NCBI GenBank assembly: GCA_900548695.1
Contig: URLC01000001.1
Span: 285,659 to 349,658 of the forward strand
Length of the DNA: 64,000 nucleotides
Reading direction: 5' to 3'
Origin: an uncultured Mycoplasmatota bacterium
GTDB taxonomy: Bacteria; Bacillota_I; Bacilli_A; RF39; UBA660
Part shown: positions 51,224 to 59,495 of the stretch, piece after piece
Numbering within the stretch: the stretch's first letter is position 1
Layout of the letters: each line of letters begins with the position of its first letter
Notes under the pieces: model-generated
Seen by the model: the letters and a program-made list of their open reading frames with translations, nothing else
What the model was told of the DNA's origin: nothing
The model's database searches: none
Made by a program: the position numbers and the translations under genes

Positions 51224-52240
51224 ATGGGATTTTTTAATAAATTAAAGAATATGTTTAACTCAAATGAAAAAGATAATTCTACTGTGAAAGGTAAAGAAGA
51301 AGTTAGCCAGCAAGAAGAAGTCAAGGTATATGAAAAAGGACTTACTAAATCTAGACAAGGTTTTGTTTCTAAGCTTGCTAATTTAACTAATAAGTATCGT
51401 ACTATTAATGATGAGTATTTTGATGAGCTAGAAGAAATTTTAATTATGGCTGATATTGGTGTAAATACAGTTATGGATTTTATTGATCGTTTACGTGAAC
51501 GTTCTGTCAAAGAAAAAATTAGTGATCCAGAGTTATTAAAGGAAATAATTGTTGATGAGTTGTTTATTATTTATGTAGGTGATGAGTTATTATCTAGTAA
51601 GATTTTATATCAAAAAGAAGGTCCGACAGTTATTTTGTTTGTTGGGGTTAATGGTGTAGGAAAAACGACTACTATTGGTAAACTTGCTTCTAAGATGAAA
51701 GATGAGGGTAAAAAAGTGTTATTAGTTGGAGCTGATACCTTTAGGGCTGGAGCAGTGGAACAACTTCATGAGTGGAGTGATAAAGTTGGAGTTTCCTTTT
51801 ATGGTAAAGAAGAGGGAAGTGATCCAGCTAGTGTTGTTTATGATGGATGTCAAAAAGCAAAAGATGAAAACTATGATGTTGTTTTGATTGATACTGCTGG
51901 ACGATTACAAAATAAGGTTAACTTGATGAAAGAGTTAGAAAAAATTAATAAAGTAATTAATGGAATTATTGATAATGGTCCACATGAGACACTTCTTGTT
52001 GTAGATGCTACTACAGGACAAAATGGCATTAGTCAAGCTAAAGCATTTCAGGAAATCACAGATATTACAGGTATTGTTTTAACTAAACTTGATGGTACTG
52101 CCAAGGGGGGTATTGTTTTAGCAATTAAAGAGCAGGTAGGATTACCAGTAAAGTTTATTGGTCTTGGAGAAAGAAAAGAAGATTTACAAGTTTTTGATAT
52201 TGAAAAATATATATATGGACTATTTAAGGATATGGTGTAA
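51224..52240 (+). CDS. ftsY: Signal recognition particle receptor FtsY, 338 aa
   Basis: FtsY docks the SRP-ribosome complex at the membrane. The start is set at ATG 51224, behind GTTGGTGATTATT; the in-frame GTG at 51212 is part of the RBS. An N-terminal charged helix and the N domain are followed by the G domain: VGVNGVGKTTTIGKLA (G1), LVGADTFRAGAVEQL, LIDTAGRLQNK (G3), TKLDGTAKGG (G4) and FIGLGERKEDLQVFD. The length of 338 is typical. It leads the conserved ftsY-ylxM-ffh cluster. Confidence 0.97.
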   Translation: MGFFNKLKNMFNSNEKDNSTVKGKEEVSQQEEVKVYEKGLTKSRQGFVSKLANLTNKYRTINDEYFDELEEILIMADIGVNTVMDFIDRLRERSVKEKISDPELLKEIIVDELFIIYVGDELLSSKILYQKEGPTVILFVGVNGVGKTTTIGKLASKMKDEGKKVLLVGADTFRAGAVEQLHEWSDKVGVSFYGKEEGSDPASVVYDGCQKAKDENYDVVLIDTAGRLQNKVNLMKELEKINKVINGIIDNGPHETLLVVDATTGQNGISQAKAFQEITDITGIVLTKLDGTAKGGIVLAIKEQVGLPVKFIGLGERKEDLQVFDIEKYIYGLFKDMV

Positions 52241-52242
52241 TT

Positions 52243-52545
52243 ATGAAAAAAAAAGGTACTAAAAAAGAAACAGAAACACGAGAAATTAGACCTATTACAA
52301 GATTTAATATTTTGTTTATTAATGTGCAACTTTTTTTAACATTTTTGACATTGGGATTATTTATTTGGTATTTATTTGATCATAATATGATTTATTTATT
52401 TCAATTGTTTTTGGGAATTACATTATTAGTTATGGCATATAATAATCAAATTATTTATCGAAGAAAAAAAGCGACAGTATTATATATTTTGATTGGTGTT
52501 TTTCTTCTTGTTTTAGATTTAGTTATGTATTTAGGAGTTCATTAA
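52243..52545 (+). CDS. Small three-helix membrane protein, 100 aa
   Basis: A Lys/Glu-rich N-terminus (about 18 residues) is followed by three hydrophobic segments (about 22-42, 46-65 and 73-97). It starts two bases after ftsY and shares one base with ylxM, so it is translated with them. Family not recognised. Its place inside the SRP operon suggests a membrane-insertion link, without proof. Confidence 0.75.
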   Translation: MKKKGTKKETETREIRPITRFNILFINVQLFLTFLTLGLFIWYLFDHNMIYLFQLFLGITLLVMAYNNQIIYRRKKATVLYILIGVFLLVLDLVMYLGVH

Positions 52546-52844
52546 TGGAAGATTTTGTATATTACGGAGAATTATATGATTTATATCAAGGCTTGTTAAC
52601 TTTAAAACAACAAAAATATTTTGAAGATTATTATTTTCAAAATTTAAGTTTGGGGGAGATGTCTTTAAATTATGAGGTTAGTCGTAATGCTATTTTTAAG
52701 CAAATCCATATTACGGTAGAAAAATTACAAGAGTTTGAAGCAGTATTACATTTATATGCTAAAAAGAAAAAGTTAGAAGAAATACTTTCTTTAGATTCTG
52801 TTTTAGAAATTAAAAGTCAAATAGAAGCTATGTTAGGAGAATAG
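52545..52844 (+). CDS. ylxM: YlxM-type DNA-binding protein, 99 aa
   Basis: YlxM proteins have a sigma-factor-like HTH and sit before ffh; they can modulate SRP activity. The sequence reads YYGELYDLYQGLLTLKQQKYFEDYYFQNLSLGEMSLNYEVSRNAIFKQI (residues about 5-53), with the HTH at LSLGEMSLNYEVSRNAIFKQIH. The length of 99 is right. The gene shares one base with the preceding membrane protein. A terminator and a new promoter then precede the HerA-like gene. Confidence 0.9.
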   Translation: MEDFVYYGELYDLYQGLLTLKQQKYFEDYYFQNLSLGEMSLNYEVSRNAIFKQIHITVEKLQEFEAVLHLYAKKKKLEEILSLDSVLEIKSQIEAMLGE

Positions 52845-52860
52845 GAAACTATTCTTTTTT
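52838..52860 (+). terminator. Terminator after ylxM
   Basis: AGAATAG pairs with CTATTCT around a GAAA loop, followed by T. It overlaps the stop codon. Confidence 0.8.
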
Positions 52861-52876
52861 ATTATTTGAAATTTAC

Positions 52877-52905
52877 TTGTAAATTGGTAAAAAAGAAGAT
52901 ATAAT
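52877..52905 (+). promoter_or_regulatory. Sigma-A promoter of the HerA-like gene
   Basis: TTGTAA (52877-52882), 17 bases, TATAAT (52900-52905). Confidence 0.7.
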
Positions 52906-52946
52906 TTATAGTATATGATAGGGGAATAAGAATAGAGGGGATTAGT

Positions 52947-55283
52947 ATGTTTGATAAAATTATTTATATTAGTGATCATTCTGCTAATATAAGATTAAAA
53001 GATGCAGAAAATTTAACAGTTAATTTGATGAATTTGCATCTCGTTTTTGAGGATAAAGATAAAAAAGTATTAGGTGAAGTAGACGATTTAGATAAAGATG
53101 TTGTTAAAGCGAGATTTTTAGGTGAGATTGTTAATGGCAGATTAATTGGTGGAACTATTCGTAAACCTTCTTTAGATGCTTCCATTCGAGTAATTGATCA
53201 ATCTGAAATACCTATGATTGTTGGAGAAGATAAAGAGGGATATATGAAATTTGGTGTTAGTCCTTTCTATAACGATTTTCCAGTTTATTTAGATGTTAAT
53301 AACTTCTTTAGTAATCACTTTGCTATTTTTGGTAACAGTGGTAGTGGTAAATCTTGTGGGGTATCTCGACTTTTTCAAAATATGTTTCATGATCAAAGAC
53401 TATTTCCGTATAAATCTAATATTTTATTATTCGACTCATCTGGTGAATATTATAATGCCTTTAGTAATCTGAATTCTATAAATCCAAATTATCACTATCG
53501 TTTTTTCAGTACTAATGAAACTGATGGTGTGGGGGAAAAGTTACGCCTTCCTATTTGGTTACTTAATGCTAGTGATTTGGCATTGTTACTTCAAGCTACT
53601 AGTCATTCACAGTTACCAATCATTGAGAGAATGTTGAAGCTTGCACTTATCTTTTCACAAAACGATATGGATGCTAATAATTATAAGAATCATTTGATTG
53701 CGAAAGCTATTATGACAATTCTTTATACAAATGAAACTTCTCCAAATAAGAGAAATGAAATTTTTTCTATATTGGCAAGTTGTTCTACACCACAGTTTAA
53801 TTTGGAAGCACCTGTACAAGGTATTGGTTATACAAGAAAGTTTCGTGAATGCTTTTTAATTGATTCACAGGGTCAATTTTCAGAAAGTGTTTTACTTACT
53901 GAATATGTTTCTTCATTTATTAAGAATGATTATGATAATTACGAACCACATGGTGGAGTTTATTATACTTTAGATACGTTAGAAAAGGCTTTGAACTTTA
54001 CTTTAATTAGTGAAGGTTGGCTTAGAAATGAGAATACTTATGGCGATGCTGTTACTATTAAAGTTCGTTTACATGCTTTGATAGTGGGTGAATATGCTAA
54101 ATTCTTTGATGTTCCAGATTATATTTCATTAGAGAGTTATTTATCTTCTTTACTTATTAATAATGGTCGTAAATATCAAATTGTTAATTTTAATTTAGAT
54201 GATGTTGATGATGATTTTGCTAAAGTAATTACTAAGATTTATTCTCGTTTAGTGTTTGAATTTGCGAAAGGTTTAAAAGAAAGAGCAAGTATTCCTTTCC
54301 ATATTATTGTTGAAGAAGCTCACCGTTATATTCAAAATGATACAGATCGTTTCTTAATTGGATATAATATCTTTGAACGTATTGCTAAAGAAGGGCGTAA
54401 GTATGGTGTTTTATTGGGTCTTATTTCACAACGTCCAGTTGAACTTTCAGATACAGTTATTTCACAATGTTCTAATTTCTTGATATTTAAGATGAATCAC
54501 CCTACAGATGTAGAATATATTCGTAAGATGGTTCCTAATATTAGTGACGAAATTGTTGAAAAACAGAAGACTTTACAGTCTGGTACTTGTTTGGGATTTG
54601 GTATGGCATTTAAGATACCACTTATTTGTAAGTTAGAAATGCCTAACCCAGCTCCTTGGAGTGGAAACTGTGATGTTGTTACTATTTGGAATGGCAATGG
54701 AAGTAGACAAGCTAGTAGGCCTTCTATACCTGATACTAATTATAATATTAACAATACTAATACTAACAATACTAATACTAACACTAATAATAATATGAGT
54801 TTTACTGGAAACTCTAATATGAATTCTTTTGGGCAAACTTCTTCGTCTTTAGTTAATGATAATAATGATTTTTTATCCATTCCGACATTAAATTCTATAG
54901 ATAATAAACCTTCTGGTAATTTTAATAATAATACAGTTGAGTTAACTATTCCTTCTAGTAGAAATGTTGAAAATACAGTTTCTAGTGCTAATTTAAATAG
55001 TTCACCGTTTGGAATTTTTGATGATTCTTTAAGTGATGTTGTTCAAAAGCCAGAGGTTCCTTCTGATCTTTCTGTTGGAAAAGACAGTGGTCCTATGAAA
55101 CCATTGGTAGATATTACTGATTCTAAGACTTTGGATTTAGGGATTCCTGGGTTAGAAATTAATACTTCACAGAACTCTTCTTCAGAAATTAATAATAACT
55201 TATTTGGTGATACTCAGATGAATGAAAGTGGTACGGTAACTCCGCCATTAGTAACTCTTACACCAACTGATACTTTAGAATAG
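52947..55283 (+). CDS. HerA-like (DUF87) ATPase with Asn-rich tail, 778 aa
   Basis: The protein belongs to the HerA/FtsK superfamily of hexameric DNA-translocating ATPases. An N-terminal beta-barrel-like HAS region (about 1-100) is followed by Walker A FAIFGNSGSGKSCGVSRLF (near 128-146), LLFDSSGEYYNAF, Walker B FHIIVEEAHRYIQN (near 451-464), the sensor LISQRPVELSDTVISQCSNF (near 491-510) and an Arg-finger region (GRKYGV). The last 190 residues are disordered and rich in Asn, Thr and Ser. The usual NurA nuclease partner is not adjacent. It sits between ylxM and ffh with its own promoter and terminator. Confidence 0.92.
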   Translation: MFDKIIYISDHSANIRLKDAENLTVNLMNLHLVFEDKDKKVLGEVDDLDKDVVKARFLGEIVNGRLIGGTIRKPSLDASIRVIDQSEIPMIVGEDKEGYMKFGVSPFYNDFPVYLDVNNFFSNHFAIFGNSGSGKSCGVSRLFQNMFHDQRLFPYKSNILLFDSSGEYYNAFSNLNSINPNYHYRFFSTNETDGVGEKLRLPIWLLNASDLALLLQATSHSQLPIIERMLKLALIFSQNDMDANNYKNHLIAKAIMTILYTNETSPNKRNEIFSILASCSTPQFNLEAPVQGIGYTRKFRECFLIDSQGQFSESVLLTEYVSSFIKNDYDNYEPHGGVYYTLDTLEKALNFTLISEGWLRNENTYGDAVTIKVRLHALIVGEYAKFFDVPDYISLESYLSSLLINNGRKYQIVNFNLDDVDDDFAKVITKIYSRLVFEFAKGLKERASIPFHIIVEEAHRYIQNDTDRFLIGYNIFERIAKEGRKYGVLLGLISQRPVELSDTVISQCSNFLIFKMNHPTDVEYIRKMVPNISDEIVEKQKTLQSGTCLGFGMAFKIPLICKLEMPNPAPWSGNCDVVTIWNGNGSRQASRPSIPDTNYNINNTNTNNTNTNTNNNMSFTGNSNMNSFGQTSSSLVNDNNDFLSIPTLNSIDNKPSGNFNNNTVELTIPSSRNVENTVSSANLNSSPFGIFDDSLSDVVQKPEVPSDLSVGKDSGPMKPLVDITDSKTLDLGIPGLEINTSQNSSSEINNNLFGDTQMNESGTVTPPLVTLTPTDTLE
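54731..54795 (+). repeat. Short in-frame AAT/ACT-rich repeat in the HerA-like tail
   Basis: Near-repeats of AATACTAATACTAAC encode alternating Asn and Thr (NNTNTNNTNTNTNNN). Such a tract is prone to slippage in 3-base steps and marks the start of the disordered tail. Confidence 0.75.
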
Positions 55284-55303
55284 CAGGTTTTACCTGCTTT
55301 TTT
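55282..55303 (+). terminator. Terminator after the HerA-like gene
   Basis: AGCAGGT pairs with ACCTGCT, followed by T. Confidence 0.85.
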
Positions 55304-55352
55304 CATTTACTTGTTTTATATTTTTTTGTATAATAGGGTCTAGGTGATATAT

Positions 55353-56660
55353 ATGTTTGAAAGTTTAGGAGATCGTTTACAAAATGCGATTCATAAAATT
55401 AAAGGTTATGGAAAAATTACAGAAGAAAATATTTCTGAAATGATGCGTGAAATTCGTTTGGCTTTGTTAGAAGCAGATGTTAACTATAAAGTTGTTAAAG
55501 AATTTACTAATACTGTTAAAGAGAAAGCTTTAGGAGAAGAAGTAGCAAGTAGTATTAATCCTGGAGATTTATTTGTTAAAATTGTTAAAGATGAATTGAC
55601 GGAGTTATTAGGTGGGGAACAAGCGGATATTTGTTTAACTGGTCATCCAGCAGTATTAATGCTAGTGGGACTTCAAGGTTCAGGAAAAACTACTACTATT
55701 GGTAAATTAGCTAATTTCTTAAGAAAAAAACATGCAAAAAAGCCACTTCTTGTTGCCTGTGATGTTTATCGGCCTGCCGCTATTGATCAGCTAAAACAGA
55801 TTGGTAAACAATTAGGGATAGAAGTTTATGAGGAAGGAAAGAATAATCCTGTTGATATTTCTAAAAATTCTATTCATTATGCTAAAGAGAATGGTTATGA
55901 TTATGTATTGATTGATACGGCAGGTCGACTTCATATTGATTCAGAATTGATGGATGAACTTGAAAATATTCGAACTGAAGTAAAACCAGATGAAATATTA
56001 TTGGTTATTGATTCTATGATGGGACAAGATGCTATTAATGTTATTACGGGATTTAACGACAAATTACCACTTACTGGGGTTGTACTTACTAAACTTGATG
56101 GTGATACTAGAGGTGGAGTTGCTTTGTCGGTTCGGCACTTAACTAATGTGCCAATTAAATTTATTGGTGTTTCAGAAAAATTGGATGGATTAGATTCTTT
56201 TGACCCTGAGCGTATGGCTGGTCGTATTTTAGGTATGGGTGATATTGTTTCCTTGGTGGAAAAAGCAACAGAGGCAATTGATGAAAAAGATGCTTTAAAA
56301 ACAGCCAAGAGAATGCAACAGGGAAAGTTTGATTTGGAAGATTTTTTATCAACTATGAAGCAAATGAAGAAATTGGGGCCACTTGAAAATTTATTAAAAT
56401 TACTTCCTGGTGTTAAAAAAATGGGACTTGATAAGGTTAAGATTGATCCTAAACAGATGGCTCATATTGAAGCGATTGTTTTATCAATGACACCAAAGGA
56501 AAGACGTCATCCGGAAATAATTAAAGCTAGTCGTAAAACTAGAATTGCTGCTGGTAGTGGCACTTCTGTACAAGAGGTAAATAAATTACTTCAACAATTT
56601 GATCAAATGAAAAAAATGATGAAACAGTTTTCTAATGGGAATATGAAATTACCTTTTTAA
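55353..56660 (+). CDS. ffh: Signal recognition particle protein Ffh, 435 aa
   Basis: Ffh binds SRP RNA and signal sequences and docks on FtsY. The start is set at ATG 55353, behind CTAGGTGATAT; the in-frame GTG at 55344 lies within the RBS. The N domain is followed by the G domain (VGLQGSGKTTTIGKLANFL, CDVYRPAAIDQLKQIG, IDTAGRLHIDSELM, LTKLDGDTRGG, FIGVSEKLDGLDSF). The methionine-rich M domain runs from about residue 300 to the end (FLSTMKQMKKLGP ... QMKKMMKQFSNGNMKLPF). The length of 435 is typical. rpsP does not follow; a coat gene does. Confidence 0.98.
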   Translation: MFESLGDRLQNAIHKIKGYGKITEENISEMMREIRLALLEADVNYKVVKEFTNTVKEKALGEEVASSINPGDLFVKIVKDELTELLGGEQADICLTGHPAVLMLVGLQGSGKTTTIGKLANFLRKKHAKKPLLVACDVYRPAAIDQLKQIGKQLGIEVYEEGKNNPVDISKNSIHYAKENGYDYVLIDTAGRLHIDSELMDELENIRTEVKPDEILLVIDSMMGQDAINVITGFNDKLPLTGVVLTKLDGDTRGGVALSVRHLTNVPIKFIGVSEKLDGLDSFDPERMAGRILGMGDIVSLVEKATEAIDEKDALKTAKRMQQGKFDLEDFLSTMKQMKKLGPLENLLKLLPGVKKMGLDKVKIDPKQMAHIEAIVLSMTPKERRHPEIIKASRKTRIAAGSGTSVQEVNKLLQQFDQMKKMMKQFSNGNMKLPF

Positions 56661-56686
56661 GTATCACAATTTGTGATGCTTTTTTT
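56661..56686 (+). terminator. Terminator after ffh
   Basis: ATCACA pairs with TGTGAT, followed by seven T. Confidence 0.72.
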
Positions 56687-56745
56687 AGGCTTTTGACGTT
56701 GTCTATATAGTTTTTTTACATATGATACACTAGGAGGTAATTATT

Positions 56746-57093
56746 ATGTTTGATCAAAATAATTTTGATTTTGACTCTAACGTTACAGGCAATAATAATG
56801 TAGTAGATAATGATATGAATATTGATATTAATATGATGAATGGTGGAGCAGGGGGAATGAATATGAATATGAACATGAATGCTGCTGTGATGCCTGGTGG
56901 TCCTGTACAAGAAGGTGTTCAACAAAAATGTATTCACAAAACTATAGTTCATGAGGTACCACATGTTTGTCCTATTCATACACGTATTATTAATCATCAT
57001 GTTTTTAAACATACTTATCGTCCACAGTATACATGTTCTGAGGAAAATGTGGTTAGTAATGTTCAATGTGGTTCTTGCTGTCAATTTAGGTAG
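56746..57093 (+). CDS. CotD-like spore coat protein, 115 aa
   Basis: The N-terminal half is disordered, rich in Asn, Asp, Met and Gly (NMMNGGAGGMNMNMNMN). The C-terminal half is rich in His and Cys: HKTIVHEVPHVCPIHTRIINHH, then FKHTYRPQYTCSEENVV and CGSCCQF. This His/Cys pattern matches the inner-coat protein CotD of spore formers, which cross-links in the coat. RBS TAGGAGGTAATTATT. A CATATGAT element at 56721-56728 resembles the -10 of mother-cell sigma factors (CATAnnnT), but the -35 is not clear. Confidence 0.8.
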   Translation: MFDQNNFDFDSNVTGNNNVVDNDMNIDINMMNGGAGGMNMNMNMNAAVMPGGPVQEGVQQKCIHKTIVHEVPHVCPIHTRIINHHVFKHTYRPQYTCSEENVVSNVQCGSCCQFR

Positions 57094-57111
57094 TTGCTTA
57101 ACTTTTTGTCG

Positions 57112-57147
57112 ATAAAAATATTTACTTCGGTAAGTATTTTTATTTTG
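57112..57147 (+). terminator. Terminator after the CotD-like gene
   Basis: ATAAAAATATTTAC / GTAAGTATTTTTAT hairpin (one mismatch) with a TTCG tetraloop, followed by T. Confidence 0.82.
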
Positions 57148-57177
57148 TTTGTGATATTATTTTAATAGGTGATAATA

Positions 57178-58752
57178 TTGAAAAAGATTTTTTATAATGG
57201 AGATTTTATAACTTTAGAGAAAGATAATGTAGAAGCTATTATGATTGAAGATGGGGTAATTAAAAAAGTTGGTAGTAAAAGGGATGTTTTTGTTGGGGAT
57301 TTAGAGGAAACAGAAATAGTTGATTTACAAGGCAAAACGATGATGCCGGCTTTTTTAGATGCTCATAGTCATTTTACAGGGGTTGCTAATAATTTGCTTC
57401 AGGTGGATTTGGGAGAGTGTATTAATTTTGAAGAAATAATTGATCGATTAGTTTCTTTTAAGAAAGATAATCATATTTTAGACGGTGTTTGGATAATTGC
57501 GTGTAATTATGATCATAATAATTTGAAAGAAAAGACCCATCCTAGAAAAGAAGTTTTGGATAAAGCATGTCCTAATAATCCAGTTTTATTGCAACATAAG
57601 TCTGGACATATGGGAGTATTGAATTCGAAGGCCTTAGATATTTTAAATATTGATTTTAATACTTCGGATATTGAAGGTGGTACTATTGAAAAAGTAAATG
57701 GTGAAGTTACTGGATATTTGGAAGAAAATGCCTTTATAAATTATCAGATGAAAGTTCCAATGCCATCTTTGGAGGTTCTATTAGACGCATACGAAAAAGC
57801 ACAGGAGATATATTTAAAAAATGGTATTACTACTATTCAAGAAGGAATGACTTATCCAGAAATGGTTCCTTTATATAAAGCACTTTTCAATAGAAATATT
57901 CTAAAGCTTGATTTGGTTTCTTATATTGATATCAATAGTCGAGAGTTATTTTTTAGTAATTTACACAAGCATATTAAGAAATATAATAAGAATTTTAAGA
58001 TTGGTGGTTATAAAATATTTTTAGATGGTTCACCACAAGGTAGAACAGCATGGATGAGAGAGCCTTATGTTGGAAGTCATGATTATTTTGGAGTCTCTAC
58101 AATGAGTGATGATGCCTTACAAAAAGCTATTCAGATTGCCTATGATGATGATTTACAAATTCTTGCTCACTGTAATGGTGATAGAGCATGTGAACAGTAT
58201 ATTAAAGCAATTAGTAAAAATAAGAAAAGTAATGATATTAGGCCAGTTATGATTCATGCTCAATTACTTGGACTTGACCAAATAAAATATTTGAAACCGT
58301 TAAATATTATTCCTTCATTTTTTATTGCTCATACGTACTATTGGGGTGATACGCATATTGAAAATTTTGGCTATCAAAGAGCTAAAAATATAAGTCCTGT
58401 TGCTTCTGTTTTAAAAGAAGGTATTCGATATACTTTTCATCAAGATTCACCGGTAATTTCTCCTAATATGTTTGAAACTATTTGGTGTGCTGTTAGTAGA
58501 AAAACAAAAAGTGGTAAACAGTTAAATGAAGAAGAAAAAATAAGTGTACTTGATGCTATTAAGGGAGTTACGATTAATGCTTCTTATCAGTATTTTGAGG
58601 AAGAGAAAAAGGGTAGTATTAAAGAAGGAAAATATGCTAATTTAATTATTGTTGATTATAATCCGTTAAAAGTAGCTATTGATGATATAAAAAATATTAG
58701 AGTTTTAGAAACGATAAAAGAGGGAGTTACTTTATTTAAAGCTGATATTTAG
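57178..58752 (+). CDS. YtcJ-type metal-dependent amidohydrolase, 524 aa
   Basis: The start is TTG 57178, after TAGGTGATAATA; the in-frame GTG at 57169 is part of the RBS. The amidohydrolase-3 family layout is clear: small beta-sandwich first (KIFYNGDFITLEKDNVEAIMIEDG), metal motif MMPAFLDAHSHF (near 58-69), the LLQHKSGHMGVLNSKAL block (near 138), KIFLDGSPQGRTAWM (near 280), ILAHCNGDRA (near 325), MIHAQLLG and the final FHQDSPVISP Asp. Relatives act on amides, formamides or exoenzyme substrates, so the natural substrate is unknown. It is monocistronic. Confidence 0.92.
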   Translation: MKKIFYNGDFITLEKDNVEAIMIEDGVIKKVGSKRDVFVGDLEETEIVDLQGKTMMPAFLDAHSHFTGVANNLLQVDLGECINFEEIIDRLVSFKKDNHILDGVWIIACNYDHNNLKEKTHPRKEVLDKACPNNPVLLQHKSGHMGVLNSKALDILNIDFNTSDIEGGTIEKVNGEVTGYLEENAFINYQMKVPMPSLEVLLDAYEKAQEIYLKNGITTIQEGMTYPEMVPLYKALFNRNILKLDLVSYIDINSRELFFSNLHKHIKKYNKNFKIGGYKIFLDGSPQGRTAWMREPYVGSHDYFGVSTMSDDALQKAIQIAYDDDLQILAHCNGDRACEQYIKAISKNKKSNDIRPVMIHAQLLGLDQIKYLKPLNIIPSFFIAHTYYWGDTHIENFGYQRAKNISPVASVLKEGIRYTFHQDSPVISPNMFETIWCAVSRKTKSGKQLNEEEKISVLDAIKGVTINASYQYFEEEKKGSIKEGKYANLIIVDYNPLKVAIDDIKNIRVLETIKEGVTLFKADI

Positions 58753-58785
58753 ATATAATTTTTTTATTAATAAATATATTTTAGT

Positions 58786-59145
58786 ATGAATATTGATAAA
58801 GAGATATTTAGGCTAGATTTTGAGAATTTCCTTTGGTTTTTATTTATTATTTTATCTTTTTTAAATATATGTGGAGATAATGATGATAAAAAATATTTGA
58901 GAAGTGGTAAGGTTTATTATAGTAGACAAGCAAATCATATATTTACTTTTACTTTGGCTATTACTTTTTTTATATATTTATATTTTTTTGTTAGAAATTA
59001 TAAGATGTATGAGGCCGCTTCTGATAGTCAGAAAAAGATATATTTAATAAAACTTTTAGGCAGTTCTTTTTTAATAGCTGGTAATATTTGTCTTTGGTAT
59101 TTTCAAAATAAAGAGTCATCTTTTGTTGGGTCTCCAGCTATTTAG
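58786..59145 (+). CDS. Small membrane protein, 119 aa
   Basis: Three hydrophobic segments (about 14-28, 49-67 and 87-104) with a charged loop (CGDNDDKKYLRSGKVYYSRQ). The ORF begins 34 bases after the amidohydrolase stop, without a strong RBS (TTTAGTATG). The codon composition is like its neighbours, so it is probably real but weakly translated. No family is recognised. Confidence 0.55.
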   Translation: MNIDKEIFRLDFENFLWFLFIILSFLNICGDNDDKKYLRSGKVYYSRQANHIFTFTLAITFFIYLYFFVRNYKMYEAASDSQKKIYLIKLLGSSFLIAGNICLWYFQNKESSFVGSPAI

Positions 59146-59245
59146 AGGAATTTTGTCATATGTAAATTTAATGTGTCTAATTTTGTCGCATTCCTTGATT
59201 ATTTAATTTTAGTAAGTTATCCTAATAATAGGGAGTGTGATACCA

Positions 59246-59449
59246 ATGATTTATCCTTCTATAGATAAATTGCTTAATATTGTTGACTCAAAATACGAAT
59301 TGGTTCATATAGCAGCAAGACGTAGTAAAGAGATTTCTAAAACAGGCTATTTGCAGATGCCAGTTAGTTCGTATAAGAGTGCTAAGAATATTGGAAGAGC
59401 ATTAGAGGAAATAACTGAAGGACTTATTGAAATAAAAAAGGGAGAGTAA
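59246..59449 (+). CDS. rpoZ: RNA polymerase omega subunit, 67 aa
   Basis: Omega helps fold and hold beta-prime in RNA polymerase. The N-terminus MIYPSIDKLLNIVDSKYELVHIAARRSKEI (Tyr-Pro-Ser at the start and the ..ARRSKEI helix) is the classic omega motif; NIGRALEEITEGLIEIKKG closes it. The start is ATG 59246, behind GGGAGTGTGATACC; the longer in-frame GTG at 59237 is not needed. The usual gmk neighbour is not adjacent here. Confidence 0.9.
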   Translation: MIYPSIDKLLNIVDSKYELVHIAARRSKEISKTGYLQMPVSSYKSAKNIGRALEEITEGLIEIKKGE

Positions 59450-59468
59450 TATACTTTTCCCTTTTTTT
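59434..59468 (+). terminator. Terminator after rpoZ
   Basis: AAAAAAGGGA pairs with TTCCCTTTTTTT; it overlaps the stop codon. Confidence 0.75.
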
Positions 59469-59495
59469 CATGCTATACTATACTTAGGTGATGTC

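Noticed and set aside
54731..54795. CRISPR-like or tandem repeat array
   Set aside because: It is a short in-frame Asn/Thr codon repeat with no spacers.
57103..57114. Spo0A-like TTTTTGTCGATA before the amidohydrolase gene
   Set aside because: The last core base differs, it is single, and it overlaps the CotD terminator stem, so chance is likely.
59185..59200. TTTTGTCGCAT upstream of rpoZ as a Spo0A box
   Set aside because: The core is TGTCGCA, not TGTCGAA, and no second box is phased with it.
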